Notes: generated by a model from the letters alone, not told the origin. A stretch of DNA of 64,000 nucleotides from Roseiflexus sp. RS-1 (GCF_000016665.1 NC_009523.1:1736001-1800000); one strand, 5' to 3'. Positions 47,339-58,012 are shown, counted from the stretch's first letter. Numbers and translations are program-made.

Positions 47339-48499
47339 TTACCACAGGCGTCGCTGTTCGAGCAGGCGGCGTCCATCGAGCAGGAGGTAAGGCGCTGCCC
47401 AACCGACGACGACCCCCAGTTTTGCGAGTTGCCCCGGCTCGCGCAGGCGCGTCTCGCGGCGCACGGCGATAATCCGGTCAGCGGAGCGCGGACCGATGCC
47501 GGGAACGCGCAGCAACAATCGTCGTGGTGCGGTATTGACATCGACCGGTTCACAGAGGAAACGTTCCGCCCACGCCTGTTTTGGGGTCTTGTCACGCGGC
47601 AACATGTCGTTGTCGTCGAACGGCAGTTCATCGATGGTAAATCCGTAATCGCGGATCATGAAGTCCGCCTGGTAGAGCCGCAGTTCACGCAGCGGATCCC
47701 CGGCGGGCAGGTCGGCGAACGGCGTGCGCTCGATAGGGTGAAAGGCGCTGAAGAATGCGCGGCGCAGGTCGAGTTCCCGATGGGCGCGCGCCGCCGTCCC
47801 CAGCAACTCACGGTCGCTTTCGCCAGCCGGACCGACGACGAACTGCGTGGTCAGGCTGCGGGCGGCTGGCCGTCCGGCGGCGCGCGCCCGGCGGATCAAG
47901 GCGGCTGCCCACGCCATGCGTCCCCACATGCTGCTGGCAAACTCTTTTTCCGGCGCAAGCAGCGCCAGGCGTTCAGCGTTCGGCGCTTCCAGGTTCAGCG
48001 AAACGCGGTCTGCCAGTTCGATCGCGCGTTCGATGTAGTCGAACGCGGCGCCGGGGATCAATTTCAGGTGAATATAGCCGGTGTACCCTTCTTTCAACCG
48101 CAAACGCTCGACCGTTGCCAGCATCTTCTCCATGGTCGCATTCGCGTCGGGGACAATCCCGGAAGAGAGGAACAGACCATCGACCTGACGGGTGCGATGC
48201 AGCGTCATGAAGGTTGTCGCCAGTTCATCGGGTTTGAAAGTGGTGCGTGAACGCCGCACGGCGCACGAGGTGAAGCAGTAGCGACAGGAATAGCGGCATG
48301 CGTTGGTTTGCAGCACCTTGAACAGGCGTGTCGTTCCGCCTCCTTCTTTTGTGGCGGTATAGATGAAGCCCTCTGGCTGACGAATCCCCTCTTGCACACT
48401 TGCAACAGCCGGGATCGACGTTGCCTCGACGGTTGCTTCGGCGCTGAGGATCGCCAGCTTCTGGCGTGCGTCCGGTTCGATGAAGATGAGTGGACTCAT
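47339..48499 (-). CDS. Putative DNA modification/repair radical SAM protein with HhH
   Basis: About 386 residues. The radical SAM cluster motif is CRYSCRYCFTSC, followed by LFLSSGIV and YTGYIHLKLIPGA. The C-terminus has a helix-hairpin-helix (LLLRVPGIGPRSADRIIAVR) that suggests DNA binding. This matches the family annotated as putative DNA modification/repair radical SAM proteins; its reaction is unknown. The ATG at 48499 with AGGA close by starts next to the conserved ARQKLAILS; upstream in-frame starts at 48607 and 48721 would add a weakly conserved leader. Confidence 0.83.
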   Translation of the reverse strand: MSPLIFIEPDARQKLAILSAEATVEATSIPAVASVQEGIRQPEGFIYTATKEGGGTTRLFKVLQTNACRYSCRYCFTSCAVRRSRTTFKPDELATTFMTLHRTRQVDGLFLSSGIVPDANATMEKMLATVERLRLKEGYTGYIHLKLIPGAAFDYIERAIELADRVSLNLEAPNAERLALLAPEKEFASSMWGRMAWAAALIRRARAAGRPAARSLTTQFVVGPAGESDRELLGTAARAHRELDLRRAFFSAFHPIERTPFADLPAGDPLRELRLYQADFMIRDYGFTIDELPFDDNDMLPRDKTPKQAWAERFLCEPVDVNTAPRRLLLRVPGIGPRSADRIIAVRRETRLREPGQLAKLGVVVGWAAPYLLLDGRRLLEQRRLW

Positions 48500-49592
48500 C
48501 GCTTCCTGCGTTGTTACCGGCGTCGGTCGTTCTTCCGGCGTTTCGTGCTGTGTCGAGTGTGTCGCCTCCACTTCCACAAAGGGGAAACAGCCTGATGCGG
48601 AGAGCATGCCGCGAGGAGGGGGAAGTGCGTGTCGGAAAAGGGGTGTGGCAGAGTGGCGCTGCTGTCTGGTCGAACCATCACCCTGGCAATGGGAGTCCCC
48701 GCCTGTCCACGTGAGCATCACGGAGCATTGGGCGCACGGGTCTCTCGGATCCTCTCCCGGCTGCGGTGCTCAGATCATCTCACCGCCATACTCATCGGCG
48801 TAGGGTCCGGTGTTTTCATCATCGCCGCCGGGCGCATCTTCCGGCAGATCATCGTAGTCCATACCGCCTCCGCAGCAAACCGGCGCCTGGTTTCAACAGC
48901 GGATTCCCGATACCTGGCATTGATTTTGGTTCGCCTTGTTTGTACCGGGCATGATGCAAACACGCTCTATTGTACCAGATTTTTGCCCTGGAGTGCAGAG
49001 AGAAACGACCTTCTGCCAGATCTTGATCGATCAGGATGCATTTCTGCCAGGTCAACCTGTGGTTATTCTGGGATGTTCCTGGCGCTCTGGAATGGAACGC
49101 TGCGTGTCCCCTTGACCGCGGCGTCCCTACCTCTCAAGTGTAGAGTTTTTGGAGAGATGCGCGATGTTCTGCATTCCCGTGCGCCGTTGCCCCTCATCCC
49201 CCCTGCCCCCTTCTCCCACACGGGGAGAAGGGGGAGTTTGGGCGTCCTGATAGCTGAAACGGGCGATGGCACGCAGGGGCCTGCCAAAAAAATCTACCCC
49301 TGTGAGAGCGTCCCTACCAGGGCGGGATGCCCTCGCGCAGATGGGGAGCGAACACCGGTGTACGGTGTATGACCAGGGGGAGGTTCTTCGGGCGCATTCT
49401 GAGTCTGTTGCGGGCATATGTCGCGCGTGATCCCAAAAACACGCGAGACGCTGCACACGAGCGTCTCGCAGAAATGTGCCCGCCTTCCCTAACGCACCAT
49501 CGCAGTGCTGAGAGCGCAGAGTTTTCATCAATGGCATCTCTGCGTCTCAGCAGTGGGGCGAACTTTTTGGAGGTGACTCAAGAGGGGATTGC
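48500..49592. other. Gap with one family C repeat and no supported gene
   Basis: No protein-like frame is convincing on either strand between the radical SAM gene and tRNA-Val. If the radical SAM gene used its farthest start, coding would extend to 48721. The stretch 49180-49330 is a family C repeat. Confidence 0.5.
49180..49330. repeat. Family C dispersed hairpin repeat
   Basis: Best-preserved single copy: CCCCCTTCTCCCACACGGGG then AGAAGGGGGAG forms a long inverted repeat, followed by GTCCTGATAGCTGAAACGGG, CGCAGGGGCC and AAAAAAATCTACCCCTGTG. Same family as 7620-7752 and 54508-54720. Confidence 0.8.
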
Positions 49593-49669
49593 TGGTGGGC
49601 GATACTGGACTCGAACCAGTGACCTCATCGGTGTGAACGATGCGCTCTAGCCAACTGAGCTAATCGCCC
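49593..49669 (-). tRNA. tRNA-Val (anticodon CAC)
   Basis: The minus strand reads GGGCGAT TA GCTC AGTTGGCTA GAGC, an anticodon arm CATCG TTCACAC CGATG with anticodon CAC, a five-base variable loop, the T arm ACTGG TTCGAGT CCAGT and ATCGCCC A. The 3' CCA is encoded. All four stems pair by eye. It decodes the valine codon GUG. Confidence 0.96.
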
Positions 49670-49846
49670 AGCGCATACTAGTATACCACGGAGCGTCAGA
49701 ACGCGCAACTCGTGTAAATAGTTCAAAAACCTGAACTTTTGTAGACGATTTGTGGTGCTTTTGTGCCTGGGTTCTCCACATGATTCATGGTATCCTGCTT
49801 CACAATTATCTTCCCGTCATACCCTCATATATGTATGGAGGACGGC

Positions 49847-50872
49847 ATGGCACGCCGGAGTGGTGGTATCAAGCGGAGTTCCTGGGTGACCTTTCGCAGA
49901 CGTTTGTTTTTGGTGCGTCAGTTGCTGCGCGCGCCTGCGAGTGCGGAAGAGTTGATAACAAAAGTTCAGACGGAGCTTGGTGAGAATGGATATCCGGCGA
50001 ATGCGGCGGCGGCGCTCAAGCATGATCTCGATTCGCTCAAAGGAGAGTACGACTGCCGAATTGTCTATCGGCGCGATCAGGGGAAGTATGTCATTGTCGA
50101 CCTGGGAGAACTGGCGTTGCTCGATCTGCCGCAGCAGAGCCTCGAGGCGCTGGCGCTGCTCGATGCGAGTTATCCGGCGGGAACTGGAAATCCCGTGCAT
50201 GCCCATATTCGTGCGTTGCTCGATCAGGTGATCCAGATGCTGCCCAATCGTGCGCAGACGCAGTTGCAATCGCGGCGCAGTACCGCGCGTCAGCGGGTGC
50301 GCAGTGGTCGGATCGACGCGAATGTGCTAGCGGCAGTGCGTCAGGCAATCGAGGAGCGGCGTGAACTGGCGTTTCGCTATTGGGGGTTGAACGATGGCGA
50401 AGCGCCGCGACGGCATCGTGTTGCGCCCTATGGCATCTTCTTCCGCAATAGCGGGCATACGTATCTCGATGCCACACTGCTCGAAGTGCAACCGCCCGGT
50501 TCCGAGCAACTGTTCGCTGCTCTCGACTACCGCCTCGACCGGATTGTTCCCGGTACGGCGCAGGTGCTTCCAACCCCCTTGCCGCCGGAGCGCCCAAAGG
50601 CGCGTACATGGACGTTGCGCTACCGCCTGCATCCCGACGTTGCCCGTGGAGAGGATGTGGCTGCGCTGTTCCCCGATACGCGCATCGAGTATGGTGATGA
50701 TGGCAGCGCGCTTGTGTCTGCAACCATTTCCAATCTATCGATTGCGCGCGATGTGCTGCTACGCTATGGTGATCGGTGTCGGGTCATTGATCCGCCTGAG
50801 TTAATCGACATGATCCGCGAGACGGTCGATGCAATGGGATCGCTCTATGGCAGCCCGATCTCGTCGCGGTGA
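49847..50872 (+). CDS. WYL-domain transcriptional regulator
   Basis: About 341 residues. An N-terminal winged-helix segment (RRRLFLVRQLLRAPASAEEL, ALKHDLDSLKGEYDCRIVYR) is followed by a WYL-type domain (AVRQAIEERRELAFRYWGLN, RVAPYGIFFRNSGHTYLDAT) and a C-terminal WCX-like part. WYL regulators often sense nucleic acid fragments or nucleotides and control stress or defence genes, but nothing adjacent points to a target. The ATG at 49847 has GGAGG seven bases upstream; a longer start at 49787 is less likely. Confidence 0.85.
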   Translation: MARRSGGIKRSSWVTFRRRLFLVRQLLRAPASAEELITKVQTELGENGYPANAAAALKHDLDSLKGEYDCRIVYRRDQGKYVIVDLGELALLDLPQQSLEALALLDASYPAGTGNPVHAHIRALLDQVIQMLPNRAQTQLQSRRSTARQRVRSGRIDANVLAAVRQAIEERRELAFRYWGLNDGEAPRRHRVAPYGIFFRNSGHTYLDATLLEVQPPGSEQLFAALDYRLDRIVPGTAQVLPTPLPPERPKARTWTLRYRLHPDVARGEDVAALFPDTRIEYGDDGSALVSATISNLSIARDVLLRYGDRCRVIDPPELIDMIRETVDAMGSLYGSPISSR

Positions 50873-51023
50873 GCGCGTGGTGTCGCCTGATGGTTTGCCG
50901 GTGATCCACTGAAAGCGCAGAGGGACGCGCATTCTGGGGCGGTGGTGCGCGCTCTCCGCTCCCTCTGTGCCGATGCAAACCTGATTCAATTGTATTGCCA
51001 GGGTCGCTTCACCGCATGGCTTG

Positions 51024-51208
51024 ATGGAGATTGAGAATTTAATCCGGTATGCGCCTTGTGCCGTGGGGCGTGACGCCGCTTGTGCGGGCTAATGGAGATT
51101 GAGAATTTATTCCGCTCTACCGCGCTAGCCGTGGGGCTGAAGCCCTCGGCTAGCCAAGGCGAAGCCCGCCTGCGCGGGGCTATACCGGAATAATTATTCA
51201 AAGACCAT
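51024..51208 (+). repeat. Family A element inserted in a partial family A copy
   Basis: The complete element 51092-51208 (TGG...CCA flanked by TAA on both sides) interrupts a family A copy that begins at 51024. It is the same configuration as at 28390-28623: the inner copy enters at the GGGCT/AAGCCC hairpin of the outer one. Confidence 0.8.
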
Positions 51209-51327
51209 AAGCCCTCCCTGAGCGCGTGGAAGCCCCTGTGGGGCTGGCGTTTCAGTCATCCTTCCCTATGCCGGGGAAACCTGGGTTGATCCAGCCCGTA
51301 GGGCTTGTCTGACCTCGGACAGGGCTA

Positions 51328-51835
51328 ATGGAGATTGAGCATTTATAGCAGTTCTCACAAAGGTTGAACCTGTTGGACGAGGTTGAACGCTTCTGGGAAT
51401 TGCGCGCCCCACGCGATGACCGAAATTATGGAGATTGAGAAATAAATCCGGTATACGCCCTTGCCGTGGGGCTAAAGCCCTCGGCTATGGAATGCAAAGC
51501 CCGCCTGCGCGGGCTATGGCGGATTATTTACTCAAAGACCATCATTTCGGTCTACACTCTGCTGGACACGGGCATCTCGTGCGACACGGGAGCCCTGGAC
51601 AGGGGTCAACGTAAGACAGGGGTCAACGTATCTGAGAACTGCTATAAATCCGCTCTACCGCACGAGCCGTGGGGCTCATGGAGATTGAAAATTAAATCCG
51701 CTATACTGCGCTAGCCGTGGGGCTGAAGCCCTCGGCTAACCAGGGCAAAGCCCGCCTGCGCGGGCTATACCGGATTATTTATTCAAAGACCATAAGCCCT
51801 CGGCTATGCGCTGCGAAGCCTGCCTGCGCGTCACG
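51328..51835. repeat. Triple-nested family A and B repeats
   Basis: An outer family A copy (begins 51328, resumes after 51646) is split by a family B element (51344-51646, ends TATAGCAGTTCTCA and TGAGAACTGCTATA). The family B element itself contains a complete family A copy (51428-51542) within its ACCGAAAT/ATTTCGGT palindrome. The outer copy is then interrupted again by a complete family A element at 51678-51793. The whole gap 50873-51916 holds repeats only. Confidence 0.8.
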
Positions 51836-51916
51836 CGAACTCCAACGGCGACCCTCTCGACTATCGGCTATCGGCTATCGCCTATCGCCTATCGCCTATC
51901 CAATGTGATGACAGCG

Positions 51917-54388
51917 CTACGCCTGTGGCGGGGCAGCCACGCCGGTCGAGGTGATGTCTTCCGGTTGCGATTCCACCTGGGTGACAGACGCGAACAGGTT
52001 GCTGATCGTTGCCGCCGGATGCGGGAGCAACGCTGCTGCCAGCACCTCGTCGAGCGTATCGACCAGCACAAATGTCAATGCCTCGCGCACATCACGCGGC
52101 AGATCGTCGAGATCGATGTCGTTGCGACGCGGCAGGATGATGGCGCCGATCCCGGCGCGGTGTGCGCCAAGCACCTTTTCCTTCACCCCGCCGACCGGCA
52201 AGACCCGCCCGCGCAGTGTGATCTCGCCGGTCATTGCGACATCGTCGCGCACCAGGCGCCCGGTCGCCGCTGAAGCGAGCGCCGTCGCCATGGTGATGCC
52301 CGCCGACGGACCATCCTTCGGCACCGCTCCGCCGGGAACGTGAATATGCACCGCGTGCGTATCGAAGAATCGCGGGTCGATCCCCAGCGTATGCGCCCGC
52401 GCGCGCACGCAGGTCAACGCTGCTTCTGCGCTTTCACGCATGACATCGCCCAACTGTCCGGTGAGGCGCAGTTCGCGGTTCCCTTCAACGACCGACGCCT
52501 CGACGAAGACAATATCGCCGCCGGCAGGCGTCCAGACCAGACCGGTCGCCACACCTGGCTGGTCGATCCGCTCTCTGGCTTCGTTGAAGAACCGTGGACG
52601 CCCAAGCGCGCTGCGGACGAATTCAACGGTAATGACAACCGGTGTTGACGGCGGCGCCGGTTCGTCTTCAACCAGCCGCCGTGTCACTTTGCGCAGCACT
52701 GCTCCGATCTGGCGCTCCAGGTTGCGCACCCCTGCCTCACGGGTGTAATCGTGGATGATGACGCGCAACGCTTCTTCCTCGAAGATGACCTCGTCGGGGC
52801 GCAACCCATTGGCGCGCAGTTGTTTCGGGATCAGATGGCGCTGCGCGATGTGCACTTTTTCATCTACGGTATAGCCGCTCAGTTCGATGACTTCCATCCG
52901 GTCGCGTAACGCGGGCGGCACCGTATCCATTGTGTTCGCGGTAGCGATGAACAGCACCTTGCTGAGATCGAACGGCACATTCAGATAGTGATCGGTAAAG
53001 GTGTCGTTCTGTTCCGGATCGAGCACTTCCAGCAGGGCGGCTGCCGGATCGCCGCGATAGTCGTGCCCCAGTTTGTCAATCTCATCGAGCAGGATCACCG
53101 GGTCGGACGTGCCGGCACGCCGCAGTTCCTGGATCAGACGCCCTGGCTGTGAGCCGATGTAGGTGCGGCGGAACCCGCGCAGCTCGGCTTCATCGCGCAC
53201 GCCGCCAAGACTCATACGCGCGAACTGACGCCCAAGCGCGCGCGCAATGCTCTGTCCCAGGCTGGTTTTCCCCACACCTGGCGGACCGACAAACGCCAGG
53301 ATTGGCTCACGTGCGCGTTCGTGACCGTCGTTGAGCGCCTGGCGACGCTGCCTGACTGCCAGATACTCAAGGATGCGCTCTTTGATCTTCTGCAACCCAT
53401 AGTGGTCTTCGTCGAGCACCTGCCGGGTATGCGCGATATCGATCGGCGCACCGGTGAATGTGTTCCATGGCAGTTCCGCCATCCACTCCAGGTAGGTGCG
53501 CACCATCTGGTACTCTGGCGACGCACTGTTCATCCTGCTCAGGCGGTTGAGCTCGCGGTCGGCTTCTTTGCGCGCTGCGGGCGACAGGTTTGCTGATGCG
53601 AGTTTCTCACGCAGTTCGGCAAGTTCGTCCGCCTCCGGGTTGTCTTCACCCAATTCCTTCTGAATCGCGCGCAGTTGCTGGCGCAGGTAGAACTCGCGCT
53701 GTTGCCGGGCGGCGGCATCCTGCACTTCCTGGCGTATACGCGCCTGAACATCCATCAGCGCCAGTTGTTTGCGGTAGAATGCCAGCACCTTGCGCAGACG
53801 CTCGACCACATCGAAGGTTTCGAGCAGGTCTTGCCGTTCTTCAAAGGTGTAGTCCGGCGAATAGCCGGTATTATCCGCCAGATGACCGGGATCGTTGATG
53901 CTGCGCACAAAGTTGCGAATCTCCTGGGGAATGCCGGGGCGCAACTCAAGCACGGCATCGATTGCCGCATGCACTTCGGTCATCAACTGTTCGAGTTCTT
54001 CGGTGTGCTCGACATGATCGTGCCGCTCGACATACCTGAAGCGCGGGTACGGTTCCTCCTGAGTCTGATCGATCAGTTCCGCCCGTACCAGACCGCGCAC
54101 CACCATGCCACTCCCACCGTTCGGCAGACGCCCGATCTGCTCGATGCGCGCCACCACTCCGACCCGATGGATCCGCAGTGCGAGCGGGGCGCCCTCCGGT
54201 GCATCGCGCCGATACGCGACCAGCAGCGCCAGCTGGTTCTCTTTCATCGCGGCATGCGCTGCCGCCTCGATGCCGTCGTTGAGCGGCACGGTCACGACGG
54301 TATAAGGAAAAATGACCACGCCATCGAGCGGGATCAATGGCAATGTTTGTGTCTGGTGTGTCGTCTCGGACACATGATCGTCTTCCAT
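51917..54388 (-). CDS. lon: ATP-dependent protease Lon
   Basis: An 823-residue Lon: N-terminal LON substrate-binding domain ([20 protein letters not shown]), coiled-coil middle, AAA+ module ([20 protein letters not shown] Walker [32 protein letters not shown] Walker B region) and C-terminal peptidase domain with [20 protein letters not shown] (catalytic Ser) and the Lys in [14 protein letters not shown]. It degrades damaged and regulatory proteins. Length is typical. A good promoter lies upstream. Confidence 0.97.
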   Translation of the reverse strand: MEDDHVSETTHQTQTLPLIPLDGVVIFPYTVVTVPLNDGIEAAAHAAMKENQLALLVAYRRDAPEGAPLALRIHRVGVVARIEQIGRLPNGGSGMVVRGLVRAELIDQTQEEPYPRFRYVERHDHVEHTEELEQLMTEVHAAIDAVLELRPGIPQEIRNFVRSINDPGHLADNTGYSPDYTFEERQDLLETFDVVERLRKVLAFYRKQLALMDVQARIRQEVQDAAARQQREFYLRQQLRAIQKELGEDNPEADELAELREKLASANLSPAARKEADRELNRLSRMNSASPEYQMVRTYLEWMAELPWNTFTGAPIDIAHTRQVLDEDHYGLQKIKERILEYLAVRQRRQALNDGHERAREPILAFVGPPGVGKTSLGQSIARALGRQFARMSLGGVRDEAELRGFRRTYIGSQPGRLIQELRRAGTSDPVILLDEIDKLGHDYRGDPAAALLEVLDPEQNDTFTDHYLNVPFDLSKVLFIATANTMDTVPPALRDRMEVIELSGYTVDEKVHIAQRHLIPKQLRANGLRPDEVIFEEEALRVIIHDYTREAGVRNLERQIGAVLRKVTRRLVEDEPAPPSTPVVITVEFVRSALGRPRFFNEARERIDQPGVATGLVWTPAGGDIVFVEASVVEGNRELRLTGQLGDVMRESAEAALTCVRARAHTLGIDPRFFDTHAVHIHVPGGAVPKDGPSAGITMATALASAATGRLVRDDVAMTGEITLRGRVLPVGGVKEKVLGAHRAGIGAIILPRRNDIDLDDLPRDVREALTFVLVDTLDEVLAAALLPHPAATISNLFASVTQVESQPEDITSTGVAAPPQA

Positions 54389-54437
54389 AGCGTTCCCTCA
54401 GTTGTAGACTGGCGAAGACATGCTCCGCGTATGAGGT

Positions 54438-54466
54438 ATTATGATGCGCTGCGTGGTCACCGTCAA
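54438..54466 (-). promoter_or_regulatory. Promoter of lon
   Basis: Minus-strand -35 TTGACG (complement of 54461-54466), 17-bp spacer, -10 CATAAT (complement of 54438-54443), about 50 bases before the lon start codon. No CIRCE element was noticed. Confidence 0.65.
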
Positions 54467-54507
54467 GGGTTGTGGCGCGCGATAGGGCAAACTCTAACGA
54501 AACGTTA

Positions 54508-54727
54508 TTGTGCGCTTGTGCCCTTCATCCCCCCGACTCTCTTCTCCCACAAGGGGAGAAGGGGGAGTTTGAGTGTCCTGAAGCCTGAAACGGGAGATGG
54601 CGCGCAGGGGCTTTTCAAAAAATCCACTCCTGTAAGCCAACCCCTTTCTTCCACGAGGGGAGAAGGGGGAGTCTGGTCGTCCTGAAGCCCAGAATGAGAG
54701 AAGGAACGCAGGAGTCTTCCAAGAAAG
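54508..54727. repeat. Family C repeat, two tandem copies
   Basis: The first copy (about 54508-54632) matches 49180-49330 closely. The second (about 54640-54727) repeats the CCCCTTTCTTCCACGAGGGG...AGAAGGGGGAG hairpin and the GTCCTGAAGCCC block. The copies end at the stop codon of the membrane protein gene. Confidence 0.75.
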
Positions 54728-55576
54728 TTACGCCGCACTCACAGGTTGCAACCCGCCCTGGCTGTGGATCAGCGCGCCGATGCCGGGGATCGCCAGGATG
54801 TACAGCACCAGTAATGCCGCAGGTATCGAGATGAACGTCACCATCGCGGCAGGGAGCGCCAGGATCGCCGCTGCCATGATCTGATGCCAGTCGAGGTCGT
54901 ATGGTGGGTGACTGTGGCGCGCCAGGCGAAAACCAAGCGCGCGTGCGCTGACCGCGATGCCCAGCGCAACCGGTAGATGCGCCAGGATGACAACAATCGC
55001 GGCGATTGGCAGACCGGCAAGCGTTGCGGTCAGCAACGTCAGTAGCGCGGCAACACCGGCAATCAGCAGTCCGATCGACAGCAATCCCGTTCCAAAAGCG
55101 CGGAAGGGCATCGCCAGCAGAGTCGTTCCTGCGGCTGCGCTGCGGCGGGGCCAGAAACCCAGGGTCAGCACGACTGCCATGACCTGAATCAACCACACGA
55201 GCGCGCCTGCCAGTGCGCGAACCAGAGGCATATCGAGACGTTGCCCTATCGCGGCGAGAATCACAGCCCGCATCTGAGATTGACCGGCTGTGCTTGCAAA
55301 CGCTCCTATTGGCGTCTCAACGCCGCGCATCAGGTTGAATGCGCCAGCAGCGGCGGGAATGACCAGCAATGCCACTGCTGCAACAGTTGCGGCTCGACCG
55401 AGCGCCTGGCGCAGCGCAGCGCGGCGTGCGGCAACCCGCGGTGACGTATGCGGCAGGCGACGCAGCGCACCCGCGACCAGATCGGTGGTCGGCTCGCGGG
55501 GTTCGAGTGCGCCGCTGCGCGCCAGCGCCTGGCGGAATGCAGCATCATGTTCATCATTGGTCGAATGAATATGCAT
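54728..55576 (-). CDS. Membrane protein, probable ECF sigma partner
   Basis: A 282-residue protein with a cytoplasmic N-terminal 70 residues (DAAFRQALARSG, ALRRLPHTSPRV) and about five or six transmembrane helices. No zinc-binding anti-sigma motif is visible. It directly follows the ECF sigma gene (17-base gap), the position of anti-sigma factors, so it may be a membrane-bound regulator of that sigma factor. This role is inferred from context only. Confidence 0.6.
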   Translation of the reverse strand: MHIHSTNDEHDAAFRQALARSGALEPREPTTDLVAGALRRLPHTSPRVAARRAALRQALGRAATVAAVALLVIPAAAGAFNLMRGVETPIGAFASTAGQSQMRAVILAAIGQRLDMPLVRALAGALVWLIQVMAVVLTLGFWPRRSAAAGTTLLAMPFRAFGTGLLSIGLLIAGVAALLTLLTATLAGLPIAAIVVILAHLPVALGIAVSARALGFRLARHSHPPYDLDWHQIMAAAILALPAAMVTFISIPAALLVLYILAIPGIGALIHSQGGLQPVSAA

Positions 55577-55593
55577 AGAACTTTTAACTCCTG

Positions 55594-56166
55594 TCAGGAG
55601 GGTATTTCTTCATGGACAACACCCTCAGCACGCAATGCCTCGGCGAGCATACGCCGTGCGCGGTGCAATCGGGTTTTGATCGTGCTCTCCGGTAAACCGG
55701 TCACTTGCGTAATCTCTTCATACGAGAGATCGTTCCAGTAACGCAGCACAGCAACTTCACGGTACGTCGGCGGCAGGCTCAGGAGTGCACGCTGTACAGC
55801 GTCGCGTTCTTCCCGCTCAACAGCGCTGCGTTCCGGGCCTTTCGCCGACGTCGGGACGCTCAGCACCACATCGTCGAGCGTCAACCAGGCAAATCGCCGC
55901 CGCCGCAGACGGTCGATACAATAGTTTGACCCGATCGACAGAAGCCAGGTCGAAAACCTGCGTTCCTGGTCGAAACGCGCCAGATTGGTGTACGCCCGCA
56001 GAAAGATCTCCTGACTGGCATCTTCTGCCTCTTGAGCGTTTCCGAGCATTCGATACGCCAGATTGAACACTGATCCGGCATAGCGCCCCATCAGTTGCGC
56101 AAAAGCGTCGTGATCACCATCGATGGAGCGTTTGATCAGCGCGTATTCGTCGGACTGCTCCACCAT
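55594..56166 (-). CDS. ECF-type RNA polymerase sigma factor
   Basis: A 190-residue sigma-70 family ECF factor. Region 2 shows FAQLMGRYAGSVFNLAYRML, then GNAQEAEDASQEIFLRAYTNLARF and RFSTWLLSIGSNYCIDRLRRRR. Region 4 shows AVQRALLSLPPTYREVAVLR, then LSYEEITQVTGLPESTIKTRLHRARRMLAEAL. It is of the SigW/RpoE-like kind. Regulon unknown. The downstream membrane protein is the likely controller. Confidence 0.93.
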   Translation of the reverse strand: MVEQSDEYALIKRSIDGDHDAFAQLMGRYAGSVFNLAYRMLGNAQEAEDASQEIFLRAYTNLARFDQERRFSTWLLSIGSNYCIDRLRRRRFAWLTLDDVVLSVPTSAKGPERSAVEREERDAVQRALLSLPPTYREVAVLRYWNDLSYEEITQVTGLPESTIKTRLHRARRMLAEALRAEGVVHEEIPS

Positions 56167-56377
56167 GCGCCTTTACCGTTCTGCAAGAATTACGCGCATG
56201 CGCTGCGAAAGGTTTCGCCTGACGATGCGCTGCCGCCAGGACGATACGTGCGCTTGCATAACGAGCCTCTATCGTATACCATGGGGCAGCGCCGCCTATC
56301 GGGAATCGCCTGGCCGATACCGTTGTGCGATGCCTGGGATGCGAGCGACCATGCGGCGCTGCAAGGGAGGATGAAGC

Positions 56378-56632
56378 GTGGCAGGAACATACAATCGTGA
56401 TCAGATTCGTGCAGCATTAGCGCTTACCGATCCGGCTGTCAGTTCGTTTCTCGATCTACAGACCGGCAATGTTGTTTCCATTACTGAGGGCGATCCAAGT
56501 CCGGCGAACCAGGAACTCAGCGCGCTCATCATGGAGAGTTATGGTGATCGGTTCCGTTACATTCCGGGCGGGAATCCCGCTGCCGATGATGCAGCAGTGA
56601 GCGCCTGGCTCGAGAATGAAGGACTGATGTAA
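56378..56632 (+). CDS. Small conserved-looking protein
   Basis: An 84-residue acidic protein (IRAALALTDPAVSSFLDLQT, GNVVSITEG, SALIMESYGDRFRYIPGG). The N-terminal pattern, a helix followed by a strand with SFLDLQTGNVV, resembles the start of UPF0158-type proteins, but I am not certain. GGGAGG precedes the ATG. It is convergent with pgk and shares a terminator hairpin with it. Confidence 0.6.
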   Translation: MAGTYNRDQIRAALALTDPAVSSFLDLQTGNVVSITEGDPSPANQELSALIMESYGDRFRYIPGGNPAADDAAVSAWLENEGLM

Positions 56633-56652
56633 CCACTGACTCTGCCTGTGGC

Positions 56653-56681
56653 AGCGGGAGCAGTGCGTTGCTGCTCCCGTT
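56653..56681. terminator. Shared intrinsic terminator hairpin
   Basis: AGCGGGAGCAG (56653-56663) and CTGCTCCCGTT (56671-56681) form an 11-bp stem with a seven-base loop between two convergent genes. A T-rich run (TTATTTT) follows on the plus strand. Confidence 0.7.
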
Positions 56682-56693
56682 GCCGTTATTTTC

Positions 56694-57881
56694 CTATGCG
56701 TCGTTGAGCGCCGCGACGCCAGGCAGGATACGCCCTTCCAGCAGTTCCAGCGATGCGCCGCCGCCTGTCGAGATGTGACGGATCTTGTCGGCAAGCCCCA
56801 TCTGCTCCACTGCGGCAACCGAGTCGCCGCCACCGACAATTGTCATTCCCGGGCAGTTCGCCATTGCCTGCGCAATTGCGCGCGTTCCCTCCGCAAACGG
56901 CGCCAGTTCGAATACGCCCATCGGTCCATTCCATATCACTGTCTGCGCAGTGGTGATGATCTCAGTATAGGCGCGAACTGTTTCAGGACCAATGTCCAGC
57001 ACGCGCCAGCCGGGTGGTATGTCACCGACCGACACGACCCGGCGGTTGGCGTCGGCGCTGAAAGCGTCGGCAATGACGACGTCGGTTGGGAGCATGAAGC
57101 GCACGCCACGGCTCGCCGCTTTTTCGAGCAGGTCTTTGGCGACCGGAACCGAATCCGGCTCAACCAGCGAGTCGCCCATCTCGTACCCCTGCGCCAGCAG
57201 GAAGGTGTTCGCCATGCCGCCGCCGATGAGGAGCGCATCAACTTTGCCGAGCAGGTTTTCGATCACCCCAATTTTGTCGCTGATCTTGGCGCCGCCGATG
57301 ATAGTGACGAAGGGACGGGTGGGGTTCTCCAGTGCGCCCTGGAGTGCAGCGAGTTCGGCTTCCATCAGAAAGCCGGCGACGGCGGGGAGGAAGCGGGCTA
57401 CTCCCTCGGTCGAAGCGTGAGCGCGGTGCGCCGAACCGAAAGCGTCATTGACATACACATCACCGAGTTTCGCCAGTTCGCGCGCCATGCTCTCGTCGTT
57501 GGCTTCCTCACGCGGATCGAAGCGCGTATTTTCGAGCACCAGCACCTCGCCGGGCTTGAGGTCCTGCGCCGCCGCTTCAGCCGCAGGACCGGTGGTTGCC
57601 TGCGTGCCTTTGATCGCCTTTGCTTCAGGCAGCAGTTCCGCCAGTCGCGCAACGACCGGCGCCAGTCGCATGCTTTCGACGACTTTGTTTTTGGGGCGAC
57701 CCAGGTGTGACATCAGAATGACTGCTGCGCCATGCTCAAGCAGGTAGCGAATGGTTGGCAGCGCAGCGCGAATGCGCGTATCGTCGGTAATCTGTCCGTT
57801 CTCCAGCGGCACGTTGAAATCGACCCGAACCAGAGCGCGTTTGCCGCTCCAATCGATGTCACGGATCGTCTTTTTTGCCAT
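56694..57881 (-). CDS. pgk: Phosphoglycerate kinase
   Basis: Transfers phosphate between 1,3-bisphosphoglycerate and ADP. About 395 residues. Motifs: [82 protein letters not shown] and [11 protein letters not shown]. The ATG at 57881 with AGGAG upstream gives [11 protein letters not shown], the usual start. Single gene. Confidence 0.97.
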   Translation of the reverse strand: MAKKTIRDIDWSGKRALVRVDFNVPLENGQITDDTRIRAALPTIRYLLEHGAAVILMSHLGRPKNKVVESMRLAPVVARLAELLPEAKAIKGTQATTGPAAEAAAQDLKPGEVLVLENTRFDPREEANDESMARELAKLGDVYVNDAFGSAHRAHASTEGVARFLPAVAGFLMEAELAALQGALENPTRPFVTIIGGAKISDKIGVIENLLGKVDALLIGGGMANTFLLAQGYEMGDSLVEPDSVPVAKDLLEKAASRGVRFMLPTDVVIADAFSADANRRVVSVGDIPPGWRVLDIGPETVRAYTEIITTAQTVIWNGPMGVFELAPFAEGTRAIAQAMANCPGMTIVGGGDSVAAVEQMGLADKIRHISTGGGASLELLEGRILPGVAALNDA

Positions 57882-58012
57882 CGTTCTTCTCCTTCTCGTC
57901 AATACGACGCTTCGGGACGCTCTTATTGTAGCATAGTGCGTCGAGTGCACTGTCTTTGCACTGCTGTTTTCCTGTGCGCGTAGAGGACATCTGCCAGGCT
58001 AAGCAACGTAGG

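Noticed and set aside
49847-50872. WYL protein as the regulator of the CRISPR island
   Set aside because: WYL proteins can regulate CRISPR loci, but this gene lies 21 kb away with no link in sequence.
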